NCBI GenBank assembly: GCA_017936685.1
Contig: JAGBFA010000004.1
Span: 228,876 to 292,875 of the forward strand
Reading direction: 5' to 3'
Origin: Alistipes sp.
GTDB lineage: Bacteria > Bacteroidota > Bacteroidia > Bacteroidales > Rikenellaceae
Length of the DNA stretch: 64,000 bases
The stretch's first letter is position 1. Each line of letters starts with the position of its first letter. Shown one piece after another: positions 50,394-59,155 of this stretch. Made by a program: the position numbers and the translations under genes. A model generated the notes under the pieces. The model did no database searches, was not told where the DNA came from, and saw nothing but the letters and a program-made list of their open reading frames with translations.

Positions 50394-51968
50394 ATGAATG
50401 GCAAATATGTGGTTGTAATCGACGTGGGATCATCTAACGTGGTGATAGCTGTCGGTAAGGTCGACGAGCGCGGCATGGTCGTGGTCAAGGATATCGTCTC
50501 GACGAAGGTCGAAGGTGTCGAATCGGGGCGTATCGACAACAGCGATATGGTGAGCAAGGCTATCGTTGCGGCCAAACGCACGATCGAGGAGCGGCTCAAC
50601 ATCACCATCACGGAGGCATACGCCGGCATTGCGGGCGATTTCGTGCGTGCGGCGCAGATCACCGATCATGTCTATGTCGAGGACGACTCGCAGAACAGCA
50701 ACAACGTGACCCAGCGCGATGTGGAGGCTTTGGACAAGCGCATGCGCAGTGTCAAGGTGTCGGACGATCGGGAGATGGTCATGGCTTCCGACCCGCTGAA
50801 ATACATGGTCGACCGCCGCGAGGTGAAGGCTCCGGTGGGGTCGTTCGGCAAGGTGCTCTCGGCAGTCTATAACTTCGTGCTGTGCGACAAGATCATGCGC
50901 GACCGTCTGGTGAACGTCATACAGCGTTCGGGCATTATCGTCAAGGAGGTGGTGCCCAATATCCGCGTGGCACCGCTGTCGATCGCCAACAGCGACGAGA
51001 TGCAGGACGGCGTGGCCACGATCGATCTGGGCGGCGGCGTTACCGACGTGACGGTGTGCTACGGCGGCAAGGTGCGTTACATGACCTCGATACCCATCGG
51101 CGCACAGGCCATCGATGCCGACATACGATCGTACAGCATGCCCGAGAAGTATGTCGAGGATTTGAAGATAAAGCACGGCTACGCTTTGGTCGAGTCGGCC
51201 CCGGGGGAGACGATCACCTTCCAGCGCGGCAGCCGCGTGATAAAGAGCATTCTGAGCAAGAATCTGGCAACGATCATCGAGGCGCGTCTTAGCGAGATCG
51301 CCGAGCATGTGCGCCGCGAGCTGCGCGATTCGGGTTACAGCCAGAAGCTCTCGGCCGGTGCCATCATCACGGGCGGAGCGGCCGAGACACGCGACATAGA
51401 GAAGCTCTTTGCCGAAATATTGGGCGTAGAGGTGCGTGTGGGTTATCCCGAGTACGGCATCACGCCCGAGTCGATCGAGCTGATATCCACTCCTGCCTAC
51501 TCGACGGCCGTATCGCTTTTGATCTACGGTGCGCAGCACGGCGAGTGTGCTGTGGTGGAGCGCAATGCCAGCCGCAACATAGCCAAGCCGGAGACGGCGC
51601 AGGAGCGCGACGAGCAGACCACCCCGCAGCCCAAGCATGAGGAGCCGACGCGCAGAAGCGGCCGTGTGAATGCCGGCAGCATAGGCGTGTCGGACGATTT
51701 CGACGAGGAGGAGCAGCCCGTATCGCGCCGCAATTCCGACAAGAGAGTCAAGAACGATACGCGCAGAGGACGCGACGACGACCGCGACCGCGATTTCGAC
51801 GACGAAGACGATTTCGGCGATGTCATAAAGTCGCGCAAACGCGGTTTCTTCGGCAAGCTGTCGGATCGTCTGAGCGATCTTACCAAGGCTTTCGAGAATC
51901 CGGACGAAGATGAGGAGCAGGGCGAGCAGCGTTCCCGTCGCGGCGAATATGGCAAAAGAGATTTGTAA
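50394..51968 (+). CDS. ftsA: FtsA, actin-like cell-division ATPase, 524 aa
   Basis: The protein tethers FtsZ to the membrane. The start MNGKYVVVIDVGSSNVVIAV carries the phosphate 1 motif, DGVATIDLGGGVTDVTVCYGG the phosphate 2 motif and AIITGGAAETRDIEKL the adenosine motif. After residue 400 there is a long acidic, Arg-rich linker (RDDDRDRDFDDEDDFGD) before a C-terminal amphipathic helix (GFFGKLSDRLSDLTKAFEN). The linker makes it longer than the usual 420 residues, a known feature of Bacteroidetes FtsA. FtsZ follows. Confidence 0.95.
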   Translation: MNGKYVVVIDVGSSNVVIAVGKVDERGMVVVKDIVSTKVEGVESGRIDNSDMVSKAIVAAKRTIEERLNITITEAYAGIAGDFVRAAQITDHVYVEDDSQNSNNVTQRDVEALDKRMRSVKVSDDREMVMASDPLKYMVDRREVKAPVGSFGKVLSAVYNFVLCDKIMRDRLVNVIQRSGIIVKEVVPNIRVAPLSIANSDEMQDGVATIDLGGGVTDVTVCYGGKVRYMTSIPIGAQAIDADIRSYSMPEKYVEDLKIKHGYALVESAPGETITFQRGSRVIKSILSKNLATIIEARLSEIAEHVRRELRDSGYSQKLSAGAIITGGAAETRDIEKLFAEILGVEVRVGYPEYGITPESIELISTPAYSTAVSLLIYGAQHGECAVVERNASRNIAKPETAQERDEQTTPQPKHEEPTRRSGRVNAGSIGVSDDFDEEEQPVSRRNSDKRVKNDTRRGRDDDRDRDFDDEDDFGDVIKSRKRGFFGKLSDRLSDLTKAFENPDEDEEQGEQRSRRGEYGKRDL

Positions 51969-51991
51969 ACAGCAGGAGTATATTATAATAT

Positions 51992-53374
51992 ATGGACAAT
52001 ATGCAAAATAGAGAGACGATGGACGAACTTATCAGCGAGGTGGGCGGCGGCGACGTAGCCAACGTATCGTTCGATCCCTCGTCGATCATACTCGTGGCAG
52101 GTGTGGGCGGTGCCGGCGGCAATGCCGTCAACCACATGTACGACATGGGCATCACGGGTGTCAACTTCGTGGTGTGCAACACCGACCAGCGGGCTATGGA
52201 CAACAGTCCGGTGGAGAACAAGATCCGTCTGGGCAAGGACGGTTTGGGTGCGGGCAACGACGCTGCGCGCGGACGCGATGCCGCATTGGAGAGCGAGCAG
52301 CTCATACGCAGTCTGTTCGAGACGGCACCCGGGATAAAGATGGTCTTCATTGCGGCCGGTATGGGCGGCGGTACGGGTACGGGTGCTTCGCCCGTGATAG
52401 CCAAGATCGCGCACGAGCTGGGCAAGCTGACCGTAGCCGTGGTGACGCTGCCGTTCCGCATGGAGGGCGAGAAACGCTACAATCAGGCGTTGGACGGTAT
52501 CGCCGAGCTGCACAAGTGGGTCGATTCGCTGCTTATCATCGACAACGAGAAGCTGAGCCAGATGTACGGCAAGCTGCCTATACGCGAGGCTTTCGGCAAG
52601 GCCGACGACGTGTTGGGCATGGCCACAAAGGGCATAGCCGAGCTTATCACGGTGGAGTATTCGTTAGTGCGTGTCGACTTCTCGGATTTGGAGAAGGTGA
52701 TGCGCGGCAGCGGCCGCGCGCACATGGCCGTGGTTTCGGCCTCGGGCGAGGGACGCGCCGAGGAGGTGGCGGCCGGTTCGCTGTCGTCGCCGCTGCTGGA
52801 CAACAACCTCATCTCGGGAGCCAAAGACATATTGCTGAGCTTCGCCGTCTCGAACATCGACCGCCTGATGCAGGAGGAGGTGACATACATACTCAAATAC
52901 ATACAGCGCAATGCCAGCTATACCGACATCGACGGTGTGGTGCATACGGCCAACATCATCTGGGGTGCCAGCGAGAAACGCTCGCTGAACGACGATACGC
53001 TCGAATTGGTGATCGTGGCCACGGGCTTCGACGACGGCTGCGAGGTGAAGGTCGACCCGCGTTTCTCGATCGACCAGCCCGAGATCGAACTGCTGCCCGA
53101 GCCGGAGCCTCTGCCTGCGGCCAATCCGGCAGCGGGTGCGGCTGTCAAGGAGCAGGGTATGCCGCCCATCGTTCCCGAGCAGCGTGTGCCTGTGCTCGGC
53201 GCACGCACTGACCGTTACGCCGCTCTCGATGTGGAGAAACGCGAACCGGCCTACCGGCGATTGAAGCGACAGTTCATAGCGGAGAGCGAATCGGCGCAGA
53301 AGATCGTGTTCAGGGTCGATCATAAGACCGATTCCGGCTCCCCGGAGAACGAATCGCTCTTCGGCAACGACTAA
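51992..53374 (+). CDS. ftsZ: FtsZ, tubulin-like cell-division GTPase, 460 aa
   Basis: The protein forms the Z ring. GVGGAGGNAVNHMYDMG and the tubulin signature AGMGGGTGTGASPVIA are present, with NTDQRAM as T3. The C-terminal domain runs to about residue 320. A linker and a short C-terminal peptide with FRVDHKT follow. The length is that of Bacteroidetes FtsZ. It follows ftsA by 23 bp. Confidence 0.97.
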   Translation: MDNMQNRETMDELISEVGGGDVANVSFDPSSIILVAGVGGAGGNAVNHMYDMGITGVNFVVCNTDQRAMDNSPVENKIRLGKDGLGAGNDAARGRDAALESEQLIRSLFETAPGIKMVFIAAGMGGGTGTGASPVIAKIAHELGKLTVAVVTLPFRMEGEKRYNQALDGIAELHKWVDSLLIIDNEKLSQMYGKLPIREAFGKADDVLGMATKGIAELITVEYSLVRVDFSDLEKVMRGSGRAHMAVVSASGEGRAEEVAAGSLSSPLLDNNLISGAKDILLSFAVSNIDRLMQEEVTYILKYIQRNASYTDIDGVVHTANIIWGASEKRSLNDDTLELVIVATGFDDGCEVKVDPRFSIDQPEIELLPEPEPLPAANPAAGAAVKEQGMPPIVPEQRVPVLGARTDRYAALDVEKREPAYRRLKRQFIAESESAQKIVFRVDHKTDSGSPENESLFGND

Positions 53375-53385
53375 ATCCATAAGAG

Positions 53386-54672
53386 GTGGACGCAATAGCT
53401 CTTGTGCAGGATATAGATACGACGCAGGTGATCGTGCGCGGCGTGGTGTGCATGGTGCTGCTGCTGATCTCGGCCATGGTGTCGGGTTCGGAGGTGGCTT
53501 TCTTCTCGCTGACGCGCTGCGACGTGGAGCGGTTGTCGTCGTGTCGCGACATGGCCTCGCGCACGGTGGTGACACTGTTGCAGGACGTCGACCGATTGCT
53601 GGCTACTATTCTTATAGTCAATAATTTAGTCAATATCTGCATCGTCATACTCACCTCCAATCTGATCGATTCGCTGTTCGTGTTCGGCGGCATCTACGAA
53701 TTTCTGTTCAAGACGGTGGTGGTGACGTTCCTGCTGTTGCTGTTCGGCGAGATCATGCCCAAGGTCTTCTCGCAGAGCAATCCGGTAGGTGTGGCGCGTG
53801 CCTTTTCGCAGCCGCTGCGCCTGTTCCGCTGGGCGGTCTATCCCTTTGCTGTGATACTCATGCGCATGAGCAGCCGCATAAGCCGTCTGGCTTCGAAGAA
53901 CACCGAGCTTTCGATCGAGGAGCTTGCCGATGCCGTCGATCTGACGCAGACCTCGTCGCAGAAGGAGCGTCAGATGCTCTCGGGCATAGTCAACTTCGGC
54001 AATACGGAGGTGGTGGAGATCATGCACCCGAGAGTCGATATCACGGGCGTGGAGTGGACCTCGTCATACGAGGAGGTCAAGCGCACGATCATCGACTCGG
54101 GATACTCGCGCATACCCGTCTACGACGAGGATCTGGACAATATCAAGGGCATACTCTATATCAAGGATCTGCTGCCGTATATCAACAACGGCGACGACTT
54201 CGGCTGGCAGCAGCTGCTGCGCAAGCCCTATTTCGTGCCCGAGCACAAGAAGATCGACGATCTGTTGAAGGATTTTCAGCAGCAGAAGATACACATCGCC
54301 ATCATCGTCGACGAGTACGGCGCAACGCAGGGACTCGTCTCGTTGGAGGATATCATGGAGGAGGTCGTGGGCGAGATATCCGACGAGAGCGACGAGGAGG
54401 AGCGTCTCTATGTTCGTATCAACGAGAATACCTATATCTTCGACGGCAAGACCCATATAGGCGAGTTCGAGCGTGCGCTGGGCTTCGAGGAGGAGACCTT
54501 CGCCGACGTGGAGGGTCACGCCGAGACGCTGGCCGGCCTTATGATGGAGATCAAGAGCGACCTGCTGCGCCGCGGCGACGAGGTGACGGCGCACGGCGTG
54601 AAGCTGATCGTCGACAAGATGGAGGGCCGCCGCGCCGACAAAATCAAAGTCATAGTGGGCAATGACCGGTAG
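53386..54672 (+). CDS. gldE: GldE-like CNNM/CBS-domain membrane protein, 428 aa
   Basis: The CNNM domain (residues about 15-190) has several membrane helices with SAMVSGSEVAFFSLTRCDVER. Two CBS domains follow (about 205-325, MHPRVDITGVEWTSSYEEV and IIVDEYGATQGLVSLEDIMEE), then a CorC/HlyC C-terminus. A GTG start at 53,386 fits best. In Bacteroidetes this family is named GldE after a gliding gene, but in non-gliders it is a likely ion transporter. It overlaps the phosphopantetheinyl transferase. Confidence 0.8.
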   Translation: MDAIALVQDIDTTQVIVRGVVCMVLLLISAMVSGSEVAFFSLTRCDVERLSSCRDMASRTVVTLLQDVDRLLATILIVNNLVNICIVILTSNLIDSLFVFGGIYEFLFKTVVVTFLLLLFGEIMPKVFSQSNPVGVARAFSQPLRLFRWAVYPFAVILMRMSSRISRLASKNTELSIEELADAVDLTQTSSQKERQMLSGIVNFGNTEVVEIMHPRVDITGVEWTSSYEEVKRTIIDSGYSRIPVYDEDLDNIKGILYIKDLLPYINNGDDFGWQQLLRKPYFVPEHKKIDDLLKDFQQQKIHIAIIVDEYGATQGLVSLEDIMEEVVGEISDESDEEERLYVRINENTYIFDGKTHIGEFERALGFEEETFADVEGHAETLAGLMMEIKSDLLRRGDEVTAHGVKLIVDKMEGRRADKIKVIVGNDR

Positions 54673-55228
54673 GGTGCTCATAGAGCCTGTCGCCGAAGCC
54701 GCATCGCTGAGCGCGAGCGTCACGGAGCAGGAGTGGCGGCAAGCCATGACATTCACCTGCCGGCGGCGGCGCGACGAGTATCTGTCGTGGCGCGCCGCAG
54801 TACGCCGCGAATTGGGGCGCGATGTCAAGATCGATTACGACGAGGTGGGTGCACCGAGAGTCGATATTCCCGATATATATATAAGTGTCTCGCATGCCCG
54901 CGGCATGATTGCCGTGGCCATAGCCGATCGCAGGTGCGGCATCGACATCGAGAGCTTGGACCGTCGTTTCGAACATGTCGCCGACCGCTATATGTCGCCG
55001 CGCGAAAGAGAGTTGTCGCCCGATCCCGAGTGGCCTGCCGTGGTGTGGTGTGCCAAAGAGGCCATGTACAAGCTCTGCGGCCGTCGGGGCGTGAGCCTCA
55101 GGGACGACCTTGTCGTCGAGAGCTGCGACATCGACCGGCAGAGGCTCTGCTGCCGCATCGTCGGCGGCGGAAGATGCACGATAAATATTAAAAAAATTAA
55201 AGATTATATCATCGCCTCTTCCGTATAA
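54662..55228 (+). CDS. 4'-phosphopantetheinyl transferase (Sfp type), 188 aa
   Basis: The enzyme transfers the phosphopantetheine arm of CoA to carrier proteins. YISVSHARGMIAVAIADRRCGIDIESLD holds the Mg-binding residues, and WCAKEAMYKLCGRRGVSL is the signature (W-x-x-K-E). The start at 54,662 overlaps gldE by 11 bp. Without other carrier genes nearby, the target is probably the fatty-acid ACP. A TATCTTTG box that follows serves the next gene. Confidence 0.9.
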   Translation: MTGRVLIEPVAEAASLSASVTEQEWRQAMTFTCRRRRDEYLSWRAAVRRELGRDVKIDYDEVGAPRVDIPDIYISVSHARGMIAVAIADRRCGIDIESLDRRFEHVADRYMSPRERELSPDPEWPAVVWCAKEAMYKLCGRRGVSLRDDLVVESCDIDRQRLCCRIVGGGRCTINIKKIKDYIIASSV

Positions 55229-55241
55229 CCGCTAAAACGAC

Positions 55242-55249
55242 TATCTTTG
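55242..55249 (+). promoter_or_regulatory. TATCTTTG promoter box of the MATE gene
   Basis: The box matches TAnnTTTG, 20 bp before the ATG at 55,269, giving a very short leader. Confidence 0.55.
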
Positions 55250-55268
55250 CAGTCGTAAAACAGGGTTA

Positions 55269-56729
55269 ATGGAGCAGCTTAGGCAACATAACAATACGGT
55301 GTCGCTGGGCACCGATCCTATCCGGCGTCTGCTGCCGCGATATGCCATTCCTGCCATCATAGCCATGGCCTCGGCATCGCTGTACAACATCATCGACAGC
55401 ATATTCATCGGTCACGGCGTGGGCGGAGCCGCCATATCGGGCATGGCCATCACGCTGCCCATCATGAACATAGCCTCGGCTTTCGGTGCCATGGTTGGCG
55501 TCGGTGCCGCTTCGCGCATATCGATCCGTCTGGGCGAGGGCAACCTGCGTGCGGCGGAGAAGACATTGGGCAATGCCGTGCTGCTGAACATCACGCTCGG
55601 ACTTGTGGTCATGGGCATCATACTCGGATTCCTCGATCCGATCCTGCGCTTCTTCTCGGGTGCCAAGGCCAGCGAGGAGACCATCGACTATGCCCGTCAG
55701 TTCATGCAGATCATCATGGCCGGCAACGTCATCACGCACCTCTATCTGAGTCTCAACGAGCAGCTGCGCGCCTCGGGCTATCCCGTCAAGTCGATGGCCG
55801 TGATGCTGACGGCCGTGGGTGTCTGCATCGTGCTCAACCCGCTGTTCATCTTCGTCTTCGGCTGGGGCATACGCGGCTCGGCTCTGGCCACGGTCATAGC
55901 GCAATCGTCGGCGTTGGGCATACTGCTCGTGCACTACAACTCCAAAAAGAGCTTTCTGCGGTTCCACCGACGCTGCTTTCGCTTCGAGCGCAAGATCGTC
56001 GTGGCCATCATCTCGATCGGCCTGTCGCCGTTCCTGCTCAATATATGCGCGTCGTTGGTGGTGCGTTTCATCAACACCTCGCTGCTCGAATACGGCGGCA
56101 CGGGTGCGGGCGATGTCATATCGCAGGCGACATTCGCAGGCGATGTGGGCGATGTCTACGTGGGAGCCTACGGCATCATGAACCGTGTGCTGCTGCTGTT
56201 CGTTATGGTGGTGATGGGACTCAATCAGGGTATGCAGCCTATCGTTGGCTACAACTACGGTGCAAAGCAATACGACCGAGTGATTAAAGCTCTGAGATAT
56301 ACGATCATCTGTGCCGTCGGCGTGATGACCGTCGCATTCCTCATCGGCCGACTCTTCCCCGTGCAGGTGGCTTCGGCATTCGTCGATGCTTCGAAGGGCG
56401 GTGCCGACGAGGCCATAATCGACGTGGTGGCGCAGGGATTGGGCATCGTCCTGCTGTTGTATCCTGCCGTCGGTTTCCAGATCGTGGCCGGCAACTTCTT
56501 CCAGTATATCGGCCGCGCGCCGCTGGCCATCTTCATGTCGATGACGCGCCAGCTGCTGTTCTTAGTGCCGCTGCTCATATTCCTGCCGCCGCGCTACGGT
56601 GCGCAGGGCGTGTGGGCATCGATGCCTATCGCCGACGGAGTATCGATCCTTCTTGCCGCCACTCTGCTCCTGCGGCAGATACGCATATTGCGCCGTGCAC
56701 AGCGCGAACAACGCTTCGGCCGACTCTGA
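55269..56729 (+). CDS. MATE-family efflux transporter, 486 aa
   Basis: About twelve membrane helices in two related halves fit MATE, a Na+- or H+-driven multidrug antiporter in the inner membrane. GTDPIRRLLPRYAIPAIIAM at the N-terminus and NQGMQPIVGYNYGAKQYDRV in the second half are family patterns. It has its own promoter box and no operon partner. The substrate cannot be read from sequence. Confidence 0.9.
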   Translation: MEQLRQHNNTVSLGTDPIRRLLPRYAIPAIIAMASASLYNIIDSIFIGHGVGGAAISGMAITLPIMNIASAFGAMVGVGAASRISIRLGEGNLRAAEKTLGNAVLLNITLGLVVMGIILGFLDPILRFFSGAKASEETIDYARQFMQIIMAGNVITHLYLSLNEQLRASGYPVKSMAVMLTAVGVCIVLNPLFIFVFGWGIRGSALATVIAQSSALGILLVHYNSKKSFLRFHRRCFRFERKIVVAIISIGLSPFLLNICASLVVRFINTSLLEYGGTGAGDVISQATFAGDVGDVYVGAYGIMNRVLLLFVMVVMGLNQGMQPIVGYNYGAKQYDRVIKALRYTIICAVGVMTVAFLIGRLFPVQVASAFVDASKGGADEAIIDVVAQGLGIVLLLYPAVGFQIVAGNFFQYIGRAPLAIFMSMTRQLLFLVPLLIFLPPRYGAQGVWASMPIADGVSILLAATLLLRQIRILRRAQREQRFGRL

Positions 56730-56824
56730 CCCAACCGGTGCTTCATTGCCGCAGAGTATTTCACCCGTCCCGCATTTTGAGGAAAAACATCGGCCGAATC
56801 GGCAATAATCCGGATAAAAAAACG

Positions 56825-56832
56825 TATATTTG
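56825..56832 (+). promoter_or_regulatory. TATATTTG promoter box of the S46 peptidase gene
   Basis: TATATTTG matches TAnnTTTG and lies 31 bp before the ATG at 56,863. Confidence 0.55.
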
Positions 56833-56862
56833 TTGATGTAAGTACAATAACAAACCCTTATT

Positions 56863-58974
56863 ATGAAAAAACTATTCCTGTTATTAGCTGCCGCGGGCAT
56901 TACCCTCTCGGCTGCCGCGGACGAGGGCATGTGGCTGCTACCTTATCTTAAAAAGATGAACATCAAGGATATGCGTGCCAAGGGCTGCAAGCTCTCTGCC
57001 GACGATATCTACTCGGCCGACAAGGCCTCGTTGAAGGACGCCATCGTCATCTTCGGCGGCGGCTGCACGGGCGAGATCGTATCGCCCGACGGCCTGCTCT
57101 TCACGAACCACCATTGCGGCTACTCTTCGATACAGAAGCTCTCGTCGGTCGACCACGACTATCTGGCCGACGGTTTCTGGGCCGAGAACCGCGAGGGCGA
57201 GCTGCCTGCTCCGGGACTGGCCGTGAGATTCGTGCGCCATATAATCGACGTTACGCCCGAGATCGTAGGCAATATCCCTTCGATCGCAGGCGAGCGGGAG
57301 TATGCCGAGATTGCCGACGCTAACAAGAAGGCCGTGATCGAGCGTCTGGAAGAGCAGTACCCCGGCATGGAGGTCATCATTCCCGGCTTCTTCGGCAACA
57401 ACCAGTTCTTCGCATTCGTCTACGAGGTCTACACCGACGTGCGTCTGGTGGGTACGCCTCCCTCGTCGATCGGCAAGTTCGGCGGCGACATAGACAACTG
57501 GATGTGGCCGCGCCATACGGGCGACTTCTCCATATTCCGCGTCTATGCCGGCAAGGACAACCGTCCGGCCGCATACTCGAAAGAGAACGTCCCCTATAAG
57601 GCCGAGAAGTGGCTCGACATATCGCTCAAAGGCATCGACGAGGGCGACTTCGCCATGATCATGGGCTTCCCCGGCTCGACGCAGCGTTACATGACCTCTT
57701 ACGAGATCGACAACATGCTCGGCGTAAGCAACCCGCAGCGCATCTTCATACGCGGCGAGCGTCAGAAGATACTGCGTTCGTTCATGGACCGCGACCAGGC
57801 CATTCGCATACAGTATGCCGCAAAATATGCCCAGTCGTCGAACTACTGGAAGAACTCGATCGGCATGTCGCGCGGCATCGAGAAGCTCGACGTGAAGAGC
57901 AAGAAGCAGGAGCAGGAGCAGGCATTCGCCGCATGGGCTGCCGCCAACACCCTGCCCGAAGAGCACTATGTGGAGGCTCTGCCGCTGATCGAGTCCTATT
58001 GCGCCGAGACCCGCGAGCCCTCGGGCAAGATGCAGTATGTGTCGGAGGCTCTGTTCGGTGCCATCGAGCTCATTAGCGCAGCTTCGTATGCCGATCAGCT
58101 CTCCGAGGTGGAGATGCAAGACCGTCATCGCAACTTTCTTGTCAACTTCTACAAGGACTATAACGCCGATGTCGATCGTGCCGTAGCCAAGCGCATGCTC
58201 GCGATCTTCCGCGAGAATGTCGACTGCCTGCCGTCGTTCTACACCGAGATCATCGATGCCGAGTTCGGCGGCGATATCGATGCCTATGTCGATTATGTCT
58301 ACGACAACTCGCGCGTGACCTCGCTCGACAAGGCACTCGACATGATCGAGAATGACAAGGAGGCCGTGAAGGAGGATCCCGCCTACAAGATGTTCGCTTC
58401 GGCCTACGCTCTTTACGATGAGCTGCGCGGCCGTGTGGCTCCTCTGCGAGAGAAGTATTCGGAGGGTCACCGCCTCTATATCGCCGGTCTGATGAAGATG
58501 CAGCCCGAGCGCGCATGGGCTTCGGACGCCAACTTCACCATACGTCTGACCTACGGTCAGGTGCTTCCCTACAATCCTGCCGACGGCATCACCTATAAGC
58601 ACTACACCACGCTCGACGGCGTTATCGCCAAGGAGGATCCCGAGCACCCCGTGGAGTTTACGGTGCCGGCACGTTTGAAAGAGCTGTATGCCGCACGCGA
58701 CTACGGCCGTTATGCCGACCGCAACGGCAAGCTGCCCGTGGGCTTCTTGGCCAACTGCGACATCACGGGCGGTAACTCTGGCTCACCCGTTCTGAACGCC
58801 AAGGGTCAGCTGATAGGCCTTGCGTTCGACGGCAACTGGGAGGCCATGTCGGGCGACGTGGCGTTCGAGCCGGAGTTGCAGCGCACCATAGCTGTTGATA
58901 TCCGCTACGTGTTGTTCGTCATCGACAAGTTCGCCGGTGCCACATGGCTTCTGGACGAGCTGACTATCAAGTAG
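56863..58974 (+). CDS. S46-family dipeptidyl-peptidase, DPP7-type, 703 aa
   Basis: The exported enzyme (signal peptide MKKLFLLLAAAGITLSAAAD) cuts dipeptides from peptides in the periplasm. The catalytic His lies in LLFTNHHCGYSSI, and the Ser in GGNSGSPVLNAKG. Downstream, GLAFDGNWE has Gly after Asp, the S1-pocket residue seen in DPP7 (hydrophobic P1); DPP11 has Arg there. Length is normal for the family. It helps non-saccharolytic Bacteroidales use protein. A terminator follows. Confidence 0.92.
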   Translation: MKKLFLLLAAAGITLSAAADEGMWLLPYLKKMNIKDMRAKGCKLSADDIYSADKASLKDAIVIFGGGCTGEIVSPDGLLFTNHHCGYSSIQKLSSVDHDYLADGFWAENREGELPAPGLAVRFVRHIIDVTPEIVGNIPSIAGEREYAEIADANKKAVIERLEEQYPGMEVIIPGFFGNNQFFAFVYEVYTDVRLVGTPPSSIGKFGGDIDNWMWPRHTGDFSIFRVYAGKDNRPAAYSKENVPYKAEKWLDISLKGIDEGDFAMIMGFPGSTQRYMTSYEIDNMLGVSNPQRIFIRGERQKILRSFMDRDQAIRIQYAAKYAQSSNYWKNSIGMSRGIEKLDVKSKKQEQEQAFAAWAAANTLPEEHYVEALPLIESYCAETREPSGKMQYVSEALFGAIELISAASYADQLSEVEMQDRHRNFLVNFYKDYNADVDRAVAKRMLAIFRENVDCLPSFYTEIIDAEFGGDIDAYVDYVYDNSRVTSLDKALDMIENDKEAVKEDPAYKMFASAYALYDELRGRVAPLREKYSEGHRLYIAGLMKMQPERAWASDANFTIRLTYGQVLPYNPADGITYKHYTTLDGVIAKEDPEHPVEFTVPARLKELYAARDYGRYADRNGKLPVGFLANCDITGGNSGSPVLNAKGQLIGLAFDGNWEAMSGDVAFEPELQRTIAVDIRYVLFVIDKFAGATWLLDELTIK

Positions 58975-59001
58975 GGTCGGTTCGAAACGCGAATGTCAAA
59001 C

Positions 59002-59040
59002 AGAGGCTGTCTGCATTTCAGGCAGCCTCTGTCTTTATTA
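59002..59040 (+). terminator. Rho-independent terminator
   Basis: AGAGGCTGTCTG pairs with CAGGCAGCCTCT around a 5-base loop (ATT flanked) and is followed by GTCTTTATTAT. Confidence 0.8.
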
Positions 59041-59057
59041 TAAAAAACGATTGCGAA

Positions 59058-59124
59058 TTATAATAACCGATCGCTTATTCAAAAAAACCGGCAATAATTT
59101 TGAATAAGCGATGTTTTATTATAA
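59058..59124. promoter_or_regulatory. Nested inverted-repeat operator upstream of fic
   Basis: ATCGCTTATTCAAAA (59,070-59,084) pairs perfectly with TTTTGAATAAGCGAT (59,098-59,112). Outside it, TTATAATAA (59,058) pairs with TTATTATAA (to 59,124). The right arm overlaps the TAATTTTG box at 59,122-59,129, so a protein bound here could block the promoter. The Fic protein's own C-terminal winged helix is the likely binder. Confidence 0.55.
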
Positions 59125-59129
59125 TTTTG
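59122..59129 (+). promoter_or_regulatory. TAATTTTG promoter box of fic
   Basis: TAATTTTG matches TAnnTTTG and lies 27 bp before the ATG at 59,156, which supports that start over 59,111. Confidence 0.55.
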
Positions 59130-59155
59130 CCATGTGTTTTTTGAATAAGCCGTTT

